Shown: positions 40,763 to 48,443 of the stretch, piece by piece
Layout: each line of letters starts with the position of its first letter
Numbering within the stretch: position 1 is the first letter of the stretch
NCBI RefSeq assembly: GCF_023913755.1
Contig: NZ_JAMXBJ010000049.1
Coordinates: 62,001-126,000, forward strand
From: Pseudarthrobacter cellobiosi
GTDB taxonomy: Bacteria > Actinomycetota > Actinomycetes > Actinomycetales > Micrococcaceae
DNA: 64,000 bases
Direction of reading: 5' to 3'
Program-made: the position numbers and the translations under genes
Notes under the pieces: generated by a model
Told to the model about the DNA's origin: nothing
Seen by the model: the letters and a program-made list of their open reading frames with translations, nothing else
The model's database searches: none

Positions 40763-40805
40763 GCTGGTGCTGGACCAGCTTCCCCCACTCGCTCAGGAGT
40801 TCAAA
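40763..40805 (+). promoter_or_regulatory. Hairpin leader of pilin 4
   Basis: GCTGG (40763-40767) / CCAGC (40775-40779), then CTTCCCCCACTC and CAGGAGTTCA, near-identical to the block before pilin 3 and at the same 43-nt distance from the start codon. Confidence 0.6.
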
Positions 40806-41033
40806 ATGCTTTCTCTCTTCTCCAACCTCTCCGCCCGCCTTCGCCGTGATGAAAAGGGCGCAACCGCCGTTGAATACGGCATCATGGTGTCACTTATCGC
40901 GGTCGTCATCATCGTCGCCGTCACCCTCCTCGGCGGCAACCTGAAGACCACCTTCGACAAGACTGCCTGCAACGTCAAGGGCGGCACCTACACGGCTTCT
41001 ACAACCGCGGCGGCCGGTACCTGCTCCGTCTGA
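40806..41033 (+). CDS. flp: Flp-type pilin 4 with cysteine pair
   Basis: A 75-residue prepilin. ATG 40806 is preceded by AGGAG with 6-nt spacing. Leader ends RRDEKG (Gly18), mature start ATAVEYGIMVSLIAVV, the same 30-residue core as pilin 3, then a short tail with Cys55 and Cys73. It heads Tad cluster 2 but is separated from tadE2 by a strong terminator. Together with pilin 3 it looks like a recent duplicate including the leader. Confidence 0.92.
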   Translation: MLSLFSNLSARLRRDEKGATAVEYGIMVSLIAVVIIVAVTLLGGNLKTTFDKTACNVKGGTYTASTTAAAGTCSV

Positions 41034-41056
41034 TCCTGGTCCTGATTTGGAACTGC

Positions 41057-41100
41057 GCCTGGGTGGTGGCGGTCTTCGGGCCGCCGCCACCCAGGCTTTT
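41057..41100 (+). terminator. Terminator between pilin 4 and tadE2
   Basis: 16-bp stem GCCTGGGTGGTGGCGG / CCGCCGCCACCCAGGC with one wobble pair and an 8-nt loop, followed by TTTT. It lies 23 bp after the pilin stop. Partial read-through would give much more pilin than machinery mRNA. Confidence 0.85.
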
Positions 41101-41133
41101 GTCACTCACCTACTCAAAGGAAAGGGCCGGGGA

Positions 41134-41526
41134 ATGCGCCGAAATTCCGAACGGGGCGCTGTCGCCGTCGAATTCGCCATCCTGGCTCCGGTCCTGATCA
41201 TGATCCTCCTCGGCATCGTTGAATTTGGCCGCGCCTACAACACTCAGTTGTCCCTTTCCAACGCGGCACGAGAAGGCGTGCGGGTCATGGCAATTTCCAA
41301 AAATGAGAGCAGCGCACGTACAGCGGCGAAGGCCGCCGCGGTGTCACTGAATCCGCCGCTGGCGGATTCCAACATCACGTTCAGCGCTGCTCCGGTGTCT
41401 GCGTCCTCGCCCTGTCCGGCAGGATCCCAAATGACCGTAACCATCAGCTACACGCTGAGTACGATCACCGGAATCGCAGGGCCGTTTCCCATGAGCGGTA
41501 AAGGAGTGATGGTATGTGGAGGTTAA
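41134..41526 (+). CDS. tadE: TadE-like pseudopilin, cluster 2
   Basis: 130-residue minor pilin-like protein. The N-terminus SERGAVAVEFAILAPV gives expected cleavage after Gly8, with the helix LIMILLGIVEFGRAYN. Two Cys (in SSPCPAG and the final MVCGG) match the positions in TadE1. ATG 41134 is chosen because the prepilin motif must lie close to the N-terminus; AAAGGAAAGGG lies upstream. The last 13 nt overlap tadG2, as in cluster 1. Confidence 0.88.
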   Translation: MRRNSERGAVAVEFAILAPVLIMILLGIVEFGRAYNTQLSLSNAAREGVRVMAISKNESSARTAAKAAAVSLNPPLADSNITFSAAPVSASSPCPAGSQMTVTISYTLSTITGIAGPFPMSGKGVMVCGG

Positions 41527-42542
41527 GGGCGGCTGGCAAGGACGAACGCGGCGGCATCAGCATAATTGTTGCGATCATGATGGTTGCGCTACTGGGCTTC
41601 GCTGCTATCGCCATGGATGCCGGCATGCTGTATTCGGAGCGTGCTCAGCTCCAGAACGGTGCCGATGCGGCGGCGCTCGGCGTTGCCCAGAAGTGTGCGA
41701 GCAGTGAAACTGATCCGCAGTGCACGGACACCTCCGCCCTTGCCGCGGACCTGCTGAACAAGAATGCCGGCGACGGGCTCAGCAACATGAAATCGCTGAC
41801 GGTGGACAAACCCAACCGTAAGGTCACAGCTATAGGCGGCGCCCAGGAGCCGGGTAAACCCGCCAACCAGGTATCGCTTTTCCTCGGCGGCGTCCTTGGC
41901 ACCACCATGACGGAAGTGAATGCAAAGACCACCGTTGAATGGGGCAGTCCAAGCAAGGGGACAACACCGTTTCCGCTGGCGATTTCGGTGTGCCAGGTTC
42001 AGGGCATGGTCGACGGCGCCGCCCAGCTTCTGAAAAGCCATTCCGATACTACATCTGACGATTGCCGTCCCGCCGGCCCCTCTGGGGCGCTCGTGGCCGG
42101 CGGCTTCGGCTGGATCGTTCAGGATCCTAGTTCCTGCGGTGGGTACATCGACGTCGACCTCAACGAAGGCGGCAGTAACACGGGCAACGACGGACCGTCC
42201 AACTGTGATGCAATCCTCAATGGTTGGGCGGCCGAGCTTACCGCCGGACGCGACGTGATAGTACTGCTCCCGGTCTTTGTTTCCGTGACAGGCACGGGGT
42301 CCGGCGCGTCTTATGATGTTGAGTCTTTTGCCGCCTTCAAAGTGAAAGGCTGGAAGTTCAGTGGAGGAACGAGCCTTCCGCTCAACTTCCGGAACACATC
42401 CACAGAGGCCGGGATCTTGGCCTGCACCGGCGACTGCCGCGGGATCATCGGCCAGTTCATCAAATACGTTTCCTTGGCCGACGGCTACGTGTTAGGGGCA
42501 GTAGGCCCCTATGGCGCAACAGTCGTCCAACTCAAGAGCTAG
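41514..42542 (+). CDS. tadG: TadG-like pilus assembly protein, cluster 2
   Basis: 342 residues, paralog of the cluster 1 protein. N-terminus ERGGISIIVAIMMVALLGF, then DAGMLYSERAQLQNGADAAA, and an extracytoplasmic domain with several Cys. FPLAISVCQVQ and CDAILNGWAAELTAG correspond to FPLALSECQYD and CDAILNSWIAEINSG of TadG1. The start ATG is embedded in the tadE2 3' end. Function is by family and context. Confidence 0.82.
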   Translation: MWRLRAAGKDERGGISIIVAIMMVALLGFAAIAMDAGMLYSERAQLQNGADAAALGVAQKCASSETDPQCTDTSALAADLLNKNAGDGLSNMKSLTVDKPNRKVTAIGGAQEPGKPANQVSLFLGGVLGTTMTEVNAKTTVEWGSPSKGTTPFPLAISVCQVQGMVDGAAQLLKSHSDTTSDDCRPAGPSGALVAGGFGWIVQDPSSCGGYIDVDLNEGGSNTGNDGPSNCDAILNGWAAELTAGRDVIVLLPVFVSVTGTGSGASYDVESFAAFKVKGWKFSGGTSLPLNFRNTSTEAGILACTGDCRGIIGQFIKYVSLADGYVLGAVGPYGATVVQLKS

Positions 42543-42566
42543 TTTTAACCAGCACAGGAGCAGTCC

Positions 42567-43343
42567 GTGAAGTCACGTTTGTTGGCAGGAACCGCCGCAG
42601 CAGTCCTGGCCCTCATCGGCGCCATAGTTATTTTGGTCTATGCGCAGGGGGCTGATGAACGGGCGGTCGAAGGCCTGGAACCGGTGGATGTGCTGGTGGT
42701 ACAGCAGGCCGTTCCTGCCGGAACACCCGTGGATTCGCTGGCCGCCGCCGTGGCCGTGCAGAAGCTGCCGGGGGCGGCAGTGGCCCAGAGCGCCCTCGGC
42801 TCCTTGGACGAATCGGCAGGTAAGGTTACCGCCGTCGAAATGCACCCGGGCGAGCAACTGCTTGCCGAACGCCTCATTGCTCCGGAGGACCTCAAAAGTC
42901 AGGGCTCGGTACAGATACCTAAGGGCCTCCAAGAGATTTCCTTCCAGTTGGAGCCCCAGCGCGTTGTGGGCGGGCGGATTGCTCCCGGCGACCTCGTTGG
43001 AATCTTCATTTCCCTGGATAACGGCGGCATTGAAGCCAAATCGGACAAGGAAACCACGGAGCTTGCGATTCATAAGGTTTTGGTCACGGCAGTACAGCGT
43101 GCCCCGCAAGGAGCTGCCGGCGCCGCACCCTCTCCTTCCGCCAGCGCCTACCCGAACAGCCCTGACCCCAAAGACACGGAACTGCCTCAGGGCTCGTTGC
43201 TGTTGACTGTTGCAGTCAGTGACATTGATGCATCCAAAATTGTCTTTGCTGCGGAGTATGCCAAGCTCTGGCTGAGCAAAGAACCCGCTGATGCGAAGGA
43301 CAGCGGCGGAGCGATCATGCAGCGAAATGAGGTGTACCGATGA
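42567..43343 (+). CDS. cpaB: CpaB/RcpC-like pilus assembly protein, cluster 2
   Basis: 258 residues: an N-terminal membrane segment (AGTAAAVLALIGAIVILVYA), an SAF-like domain (VQQAVPAGTPVDSLAAAV) and an RcpC domain (LQEISFQLEPQRVVGGRIAP). A Ser/Pro/Ala-rich stretch near residue 185 is variable compared with CpaB1. GTG start 42567 has CACAGGAG about 5 nt upstream. The stop overlaps cpaE2 by ATGA. Confidence 0.88.
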   Translation: MKSRLLAGTAAAVLALIGAIVILVYAQGADERAVEGLEPVDVLVVQQAVPAGTPVDSLAAAVAVQKLPGAAVAQSALGSLDESAGKVTAVEMHPGEQLLAERLIAPEDLKSQGSVQIPKGLQEISFQLEPQRVVGGRIAPGDLVGIFISLDNGGIEAKSDKETTELAIHKVLVTAVQRAPQGAAGAAPSPSASAYPNSPDPKDTELPQGSLLLTVAVSDIDASKIVFAAEYAKLWLSKEPADAKDSGGAIMQRNEVYR

Positions 43344-44530
43344 GCCGGTTTGTCCTTATCACCCCCAACACCGATTTCGACCACCGCCTACGTGCGGCTG
43401 CGGACGGGATGCCCGGAAGCGTCCAAACGTTCTTTTCCAGCGTGTTGCCTGCCGATCCCCATGAATTGTTTGCGCAGATGGACCAGGAGCATCCGGAGGT
43501 CCTGATTTTGGGGCCGGAAGTACCCATTGAGGACGCACTCCGGCTGGCGACGGTGATTGATGTCCAGTTTCCGGAGCTAAGCGTCATCCTGGTCAGCGAT
43601 CCGGACCCGGCTTTCGTGCTTCAGGCAATGCGCTCCGGTATCCGGGACATTCTCAGTCCGACGGCGGACGCGGCCCAGATCCGAGTGCTGCTGGAACGCG
43701 CCTGCCGTTCCTTCGCCAGCCGCCACCGCAATCATGAACCTAAACAGGGTGAATCGGGCAAAGGCCTGGTTATCGGCGTTTTTTCGCCCAAGGGCGGAGT
43801 AGGCAAGACCACCATCGCGACCAACCTCGCCGTAGGCCTGGGAAAAATAGCGCCAATGAGCGTGGTGATAGTAGATCTCGACCTGCAGTTCGGCGATGTG
43901 GCATCGGGCCTCTATCTGAAACCAGAGCACACGGTCACAGACGCTGTGTCTGTGTCTGCCAGTCAGGACTCCTTAGTGCTTAAGGCCTTCCTCACAGTTC
44001 ATCCAGCGAGCATTTATGCACTTTGTGCTCCTACGAATCCTGTGGAGGCCGATCACATCACACCAGAGAATGTCAGTCGACTGCTCGAGCAGTTGGCGGA
44101 TGAATTCCAGTTTGTGGTCGTGGACACCGCCCCTGGCTTGCCCGAAATCGGCCTGGCAGCACTCGAGCGATGCACGGACGTGGTCTGGGTCAGCGGTATG
44201 GACGTGCCCAGCGTGCGCGGCCTCCGGTCCGGTTTGGATGTCCTGCGCCAACTGGACCTACTTCCTGAGAGCCGTCATGTAGTTCTTAATATGGCCGACA
44301 ACAAGTTGGGACTCACGGTCCAGGATGTCGAATCAACTATCGGCGCACCGGTGGATGTAAGCATTCCCCGTTCACGGGCAGTGGCCGTTTCTACTAACCG
44401 CGGCATTCCCCTGCTTCAGGAATCACGGAGGGACCCGGCGGTGAAGGGGCTGAAGCAGCTCGTCGACCGCTTCACCCCCTCATGGCGGGAGAAGGCACAA
44501 CGCAAACTTCACCGACGGGTGGTCATCTAG
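43340..44530 (+). CDS. cpaE: CpaE-like ATPase with degenerate receiver domain, cluster 2
   Basis: 396 residues. The receiver-like domain (1-125) has PEVLILGPEVP with Gly58 at the site of the usual phospho-Asp, exactly as in CpaE1, so both copies look non-phosphorylatable. The ATPase domain has the deviant Walker A SPKGGVGKTT (149-158), DLDLQFGD and VDTAPGLPE. It begins in the cpaB2 stop (ATGA) and ends one base before the cpaF2 ATG. Confidence 0.9.
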   Translation: MSRFVLITPNTDFDHRLRAAADGMPGSVQTFFSSVLPADPHELFAQMDQEHPEVLILGPEVPIEDALRLATVIDVQFPELSVILVSDPDPAFVLQAMRSGIRDILSPTADAAQIRVLLERACRSFASRHRNHEPKQGESGKGLVIGVFSPKGGVGKTTIATNLAVGLGKIAPMSVVIVDLDLQFGDVASGLYLKPEHTVTDAVSVSASQDSLVLKAFLTVHPASIYALCAPTNPVEADHITPENVSRLLEQLADEFQFVVVDTAPGLPEIGLAALERCTDVVWVSGMDVPSVRGLRSGLDVLRQLDLLPESRHVVLNMADNKLGLTVQDVESTIGAPVDVSIPRSRAVAVSTNRGIPLLQESRRDPAVKGLKQLVDRFTPSWREKAQRKLHRRVVI

Positions 44531-46024
44531 ATGAAACTTTCTGAGCGCATCAGCGCCGTGCAAAGCAAAGACGCCCCGGCGCCGTCTCCCAAGCCGGCTG
44601 CCGCGCCGGCATCCCTGCGGCCCGGCGGGAGCACAACAGCCCCCACTCCTGCCCCAGCGCGCGAAGCCGGTGCTGGCCATGAAAAGGCCTCAGCCGCTGG
44701 AACGGAGGTGGTCAAGCCGAAGACGCAGCAGCCTGTGGACGTGTTCGCGGCGCTGAAGCAGCGTGCCGCTACGGCCCTATTTGAACGGCTGGGTGCACGG
44801 TTCAACGATTCTGCGATAACGGAGCTGGAGCTTCGCACCACTGCCCGTGAGGAATTGACCCGCATCGTGGATGCTGAACAAGTCCCGCTGACCGCCGATG
44901 AACGCGGGCGGCTCGTGCGCGACGTCGCCGACGACGTGCTCGGCTACGGCCCTCTTCAGCGTCTTCTTGACGACCCTGCAGTAACAGAGATCATGGTCAA
45001 CCGGATGGACCAGATCTACGTGGAACGAAAGGGCAAGCTAACGCTGACGGACTCCAGATTCAGCTCGGAAGCACACCTCCGGAAGGTAATCGAACGCATT
45101 GTGTCCAAGGTGGGCCGGCGTATCGACGAGTCTTCCCCTTTGGTAGATGCGCGGCTTGAGGACGGATCCCGTGTCAACGCGGTCATCCCTCCGTTGGCTG
45201 TTGGCGGTTCTTCGCTGACAATCCGTAAGTTCAGCAAAGTTCCGCTGACGGTGAGGAACCTCATCGATTTCGGTACGTTGACCCCCGAAATGGCGGAGCT
45301 CCTGAACGCCTGCGTCAAAGCTAAGCTAAACATTATTGTCTCGGGCGGCACCGGTACGGGCAAGACCACCTTGCTGAATGTTCTCTCGTCATTCCTGCCA
45401 GAGAACGAGCGGATCGTCACCATCGAGGATGCCGTGGAACTCCAGATACAACAAGACCATGTGGTGCGGTTGGAAAGCAGGCCGCCCAACACGGAAGGTA
45501 AAGGCGAGATCACCATCCGGGAGCTTCTCCGGAACTCCCTTCGTATGCGCCCGGACCGGATCGTCGTCGGTGAGGTCCGTGGTGGCGAATCGCTGGACAT
45601 GCTGCAAGCCATGAACACAGGACACGACGGATCACTTTCGACAGTCCACTCCAACTCCCCGAGGGACGCCGTCGCTCGGCTCGAAACGCTTGTCCTGATG
45701 GCAGGGATGGACTTGCCCCTGCGGGCTATCCGGGAACAGATCGCATCCGCCGTCCACCTGATTGTCCAGATCTCCCGCCTCCGTGACGGTACCCGCCGCA
45801 TCACTCACGTAACTGAAGTGCAAGGCATGGAAGGCGACGTTGTCACTCTCCAGGATGCCTTCGTATTTGACTACTCTGCGGGTGTCGACGCCCACGGCCG
45901 ATTCCTTGGAAAGCCGATCCCTACAGGCATCCGTCCACGGTTCATCGACCGCTTTGAGGACATGGGCATCCATGTCTCGGCTGGGGTGTTTGCTGCACCC
46001 CCGGCGCCGTCCGGAAAGGCCTAA
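44531..46024 (+). CDS. cpaF: CpaF/TadA secretion ATPase, cluster 2
   Basis: 497 residues. The variable N-terminus (15-60) is Ala/Pro-rich. Core motifs are VTEIMVNRMDQIYVERKG, Walker A SGGTGTGKTT (271-280), ERIVTIEDAVELQIQQ, Walker B LRMRPDRIVVGEVRGGE and GHDGSLSTVHSNSP. It is extensively similar to CpaF1. The start abuts the cpaE2 stop with no gap. Confidence 0.95.
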   Translation: MKLSERISAVQSKDAPAPSPKPAAAPASLRPGGSTTAPTPAPAREAGAGHEKASAAGTEVVKPKTQQPVDVFAALKQRAATALFERLGARFNDSAITELELRTTAREELTRIVDAEQVPLTADERGRLVRDVADDVLGYGPLQRLLDDPAVTEIMVNRMDQIYVERKGKLTLTDSRFSSEAHLRKVIERIVSKVGRRIDESSPLVDARLEDGSRVNAVIPPLAVGGSSLTIRKFSKVPLTVRNLIDFGTLTPEMAELLNACVKAKLNIIVSGGTGTGKTTLLNVLSSFLPENERIVTIEDAVELQIQQDHVVRLESRPPNTEGKGEITIRELLRNSLRMRPDRIVVGEVRGGESLDMLQAMNTGHDGSLSTVHSNSPRDAVARLETLVLMAGMDLPLRAIREQIASAVHLIVQISRLRDGTRRITHVTEVQGMEGDVVTLQDAFVFDYSAGVDAHGRFLGKPIPTGIRPRFIDRFEDMGIHVSAGVFAAPPAPSGKA

Positions 46025-46027
46025 GAA

Positions 46028-46960
46028 GTGATGCTTATAGTCGGAGCCACCTTCTTCGCTTCTGCCGCTCTCCTGCTCGGCGTTGCCCTGTTGATGCCCC
46101 GCAGCCCGGTGGTACCCTTGGACCGGCGTCGGCCGTTCGAGGCTGACCCTGGCTCCCAACTCTCACGATTTACCGGATCAGCCGTAGGCGCGCTTGAGCG
46201 CTACCTCGCGGGCAGGAAAATTCGGCTGTACAACATAGAGTCGATCGAGGATGCCGGGCTGCGGTTAACCCAGGCAGATTTTTTCGTCTTGGTGATGGCA
46301 GGAGGCTTTGTTAGCGCCCTCGCTGGCTTCATCATAGGCGGGCCCCTGGTAGCCATCCTGTTCATCATTCCGGCGCCATTCATCGGGAAATTCGTCCTGG
46401 GTCACCTTGCCGGCAAGAGACGAGCAAAGTTCGATGAACAACTTGGCGACACACTCCAACTGCTGTCCGGTGGACTGCGCGCCGGGCACAGCATACTGCG
46501 GGCTGTCGATGCAGCAGCGCAAGAGTCACAAAGTCCTACCTCGGAGGAGATGCGGCGCGTAATCACTGAGACCAGCCTGGGCCGCGACCTTCTTGATTCT
46601 CTGAATGACACTTCGGAACGAATGAAGAATGAGGACTTTGTCTGGATTGCCCAAGCCATCCAGATCAACCGCGAGGTGGGTGGAAATCTGGCGGAGGTTC
46701 TCGATCAGGTGGGCGAAACCATTCGGGAACGCAGTGAAATCAAAGGGCACATCAGGGCATTGGCAGCAGAAGGCAAATTCTCAGCCTACATCCTGATGGC
46801 GATGCCTATCGGCATCGTCTCCATGCTCATGCTGGTCAACCCCAGTTACATGAACAAAATGTTCACCGACCCACTCGGCTGGGGCATGATCGCGGCCTCC
46901 TGTGTGCTCATGACCATCGGCGGTCTCTGGATGCGCAAGATCATTGACCTGAAGTTTTGA
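46028..46960 (+). CDS. tadB: TadB-like inner-membrane platform protein, cluster 2
   Basis: 310 residues, GspF-type domain with EQLGDTLQLLSGGLRAGHSI, RAVDAAAQESQSPTSEEMRR and INREVGGNLAEVLDQVGETI. Five membrane segments are visible. The start is GTG 46028 or the adjacent ATG 46031; GGAAAGG lies 8 nt before the GTG. Paralog of TadB1 with a diverged N-terminal third. Confidence 0.92.
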   Translation: MMLIVGATFFASAALLLGVALLMPRSPVVPLDRRRPFEADPGSQLSRFTGSAVGALERYLAGRKIRLYNIESIEDAGLRLTQADFFVLVMAGGFVSALAGFIIGGPLVAILFIIPAPFIGKFVLGHLAGKRRAKFDEQLGDTLQLLSGGLRAGHSILRAVDAAAQESQSPTSEEMRRVITETSLGRDLLDSLNDTSERMKNEDFVWIAQAIQINREVGGNLAEVLDQVGETIRERSEIKGHIRALAAEGKFSAYILMAMPIGIVSMLMLVNPSYMNKMFTDPLGWGMIAASCVLMTIGGLWMRKIIDLKF

Positions 46961-46968
46961 GCTCGAAT

Positions 46969-47853
46969 ATGGATCCCCTGGTATTTCTTTCGCTGCTGTT
47001 GGTACCCCTGCCTACGGCATATCTTGCCTGGTCACTGCTGTCCGTGGACAAAAAGACCCGCTCGACTATTCAGGAGCTCCTGGCCCGCGACAACGAACCG
47101 AGCTCGGTCGAGGAATCCAAAGACAGCAACGTCCTCGAAAGGATCGCCTACCGGCTTACTCCGCCCGCCTACCAGCGCAAGCTTGACAGGCTATTGTCGT
47201 TGGCCGGTCGACCCGAATCCCTGCCTTTATCCCGCCTGCTGACCGCTAAGACTGTGCTAGGTCTCGTGGGGGCACTGCTTGGATCGTACATGAGCATGAG
47301 TGGCCCGACCACAATCATTAAACTGCTCGGGCTTTTCATCGTAGTTCTCGGTTACTTCATCCCCGACCTGCTTCTCTACAGCAAAGGCCAAGAGCGGCAA
47401 AAGGCCATGCAACTGGAGCTGGCGAATACCTTGGACCAGATGCTGATCTCGGTCGAGGCAGGCCTGGGCTTTGAAGGCGCTATGGCCCGTGCCGGAGAGA
47501 ACGGTAAGGGACCGCTCGCAGAGGAGCTTGTTCGCACCTTGCAGGACATGCAGGTCGGACGGGGCCGCAAGGAGTCCTACCTTGCCTTGGCTGAACGAAC
47601 GAACATTCCGGAATTGCGGAGCTTTGTCCAGGCCGTTGTCCAAGCTGACACTTACGGAATCGCGATCAGTCGGGTTTTGAGGGTACAAGCAAAAGTCATG
47701 AGGGTTAAACGCCGGCAGCGTGCCGAGGAGAAGGCCATGAAGTTGCCCGTGAGTATTCTCTTTCCGCTTCTGTTTTTCATCTTTCCGGTTCTTTTCATAG
47801 CCATCTTAGGCCCGGCCGTCATCAACGCCATGGAGACTTTCAGCGGCCAGTAA
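46969..47853 (+). CDS. tadC: TadC-like inner-membrane platform protein, cluster 2
   Basis: 294 residues from ATG 46969; a TTG at 46957, overlapping the tadB2 stop, is an alternative. Motifs LELANTLDQMLISVEAGLGF and AEELVRTLQDMQVGRGRKES match TadC1. Membrane segments lie at the N-terminus, in the middle (LVGALLGSYMSM; LLGLFIVVLGYFIPDLLLY) and at the C-terminus (FFIFPVLFIAILGPAVINAM). Unlike tadC1, no pilin gene overlaps its stop. Confidence 0.92.
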   Translation: MDPLVFLSLLLVPLPTAYLAWSLLSVDKKTRSTIQELLARDNEPSSVEESKDSNVLERIAYRLTPPAYQRKLDRLLSLAGRPESLPLSRLLTAKTVLGLVGALLGSYMSMSGPTTIIKLLGLFIVVLGYFIPDLLLYSKGQERQKAMQLELANTLDQMLISVEAGLGFEGAMARAGENGKGPLAEELVRTLQDMQVGRGRKESYLALAERTNIPELRSFVQAVVQADTYGIAISRVLRVQAKVMRVKRRQRAEEKAMKLPVSILFPLLFFIFPVLFIAILGPAVINAMETFSGQ

Positions 47854-47950
47854 CGGCAAAAAAGACGCACATCCTAAAGCTCCCCTCAAGGTTTCCACAG
47901 GATCTACCGAAGTCCGGCCCCGCAGCAAAATCAGGAAGTAGCCTCAAAAC

Positions 47951-48415
47951 ATGTACATTCCAGATCCGCAGTCCAGCGGCGAGGGCACGCCCACAGCCGC
48001 TGTTCCGGCGCGGTCAGCGGTAGCAGAGGCCGCTGGAATGACGTCTGATTATGATGAGCTCCTCCCCCTGGTCGACGGCGCGACTCTTCAGGAACTCGAA
48101 GAGCAGCTGGACGGATCGGAATTGGCGCTCCGCTTCGCCCGCGACTACGCGGCCATGTGGGACCAGCGCTGCGCGAAACTGGCCGCTGCAATACAGAACC
48201 AGGACCCGGACGCCGCGCTGGACGCCGTCATCAGTCTACGGATCACGTCAGCCATGGTGGGCGGGCTCCGCCTGGCGCGTCTGGCCGAAATTCTGGAAGA
48301 CGTGATCCGGCAGGGCGACTTCAGTGACGGGCTGGCAATCATGGAACGGGTGGCGGAAAACGGCGAGCAGACCGTTTCAGAACTCCAGTCCAGTTACATC
48401 GTCAAGAACGGCTAA
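47951..48415 (+). CDS. Hpt-like protein lacking the phosphoacceptor histidine
   Basis: 154 residues, a four-helix Hpt-type domain over about residues 35-150. The helix that carries the phospho-His in Hpt proteins (pattern A-x-H-S-L-K-G-S) reads DAVISLRITSAMVGGLRLAR, with Ile94 in the His place and Ile98 near the usual Lys-Gly. The following LARLAEILEDVIR is typical. It follows tadC2 with a 97-bp gap on the same strand and precedes a two-component pair. It may be a non-phosphorylatable binding partner. The first 30 residues are Ala/Pro/Thr-rich. Homology is seen by pattern only. Confidence 0.65.
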   Translation: MYIPDPQSSGEGTPTAAVPARSAVAEAAGMTSDYDELLPLVDGATLQELEEQLDGSELALRFARDYAAMWDQRCAKLAAAIQNQDPDAALDAVISLRITSAMVGGLRLARLAEILEDVIRQGDFSDGLAIMERVAENGEQTVSELQSSYIVKNG

Positions 48416-48443
48416 TTTCCTTCCGGAAGGCCAAGCCCCTCCC

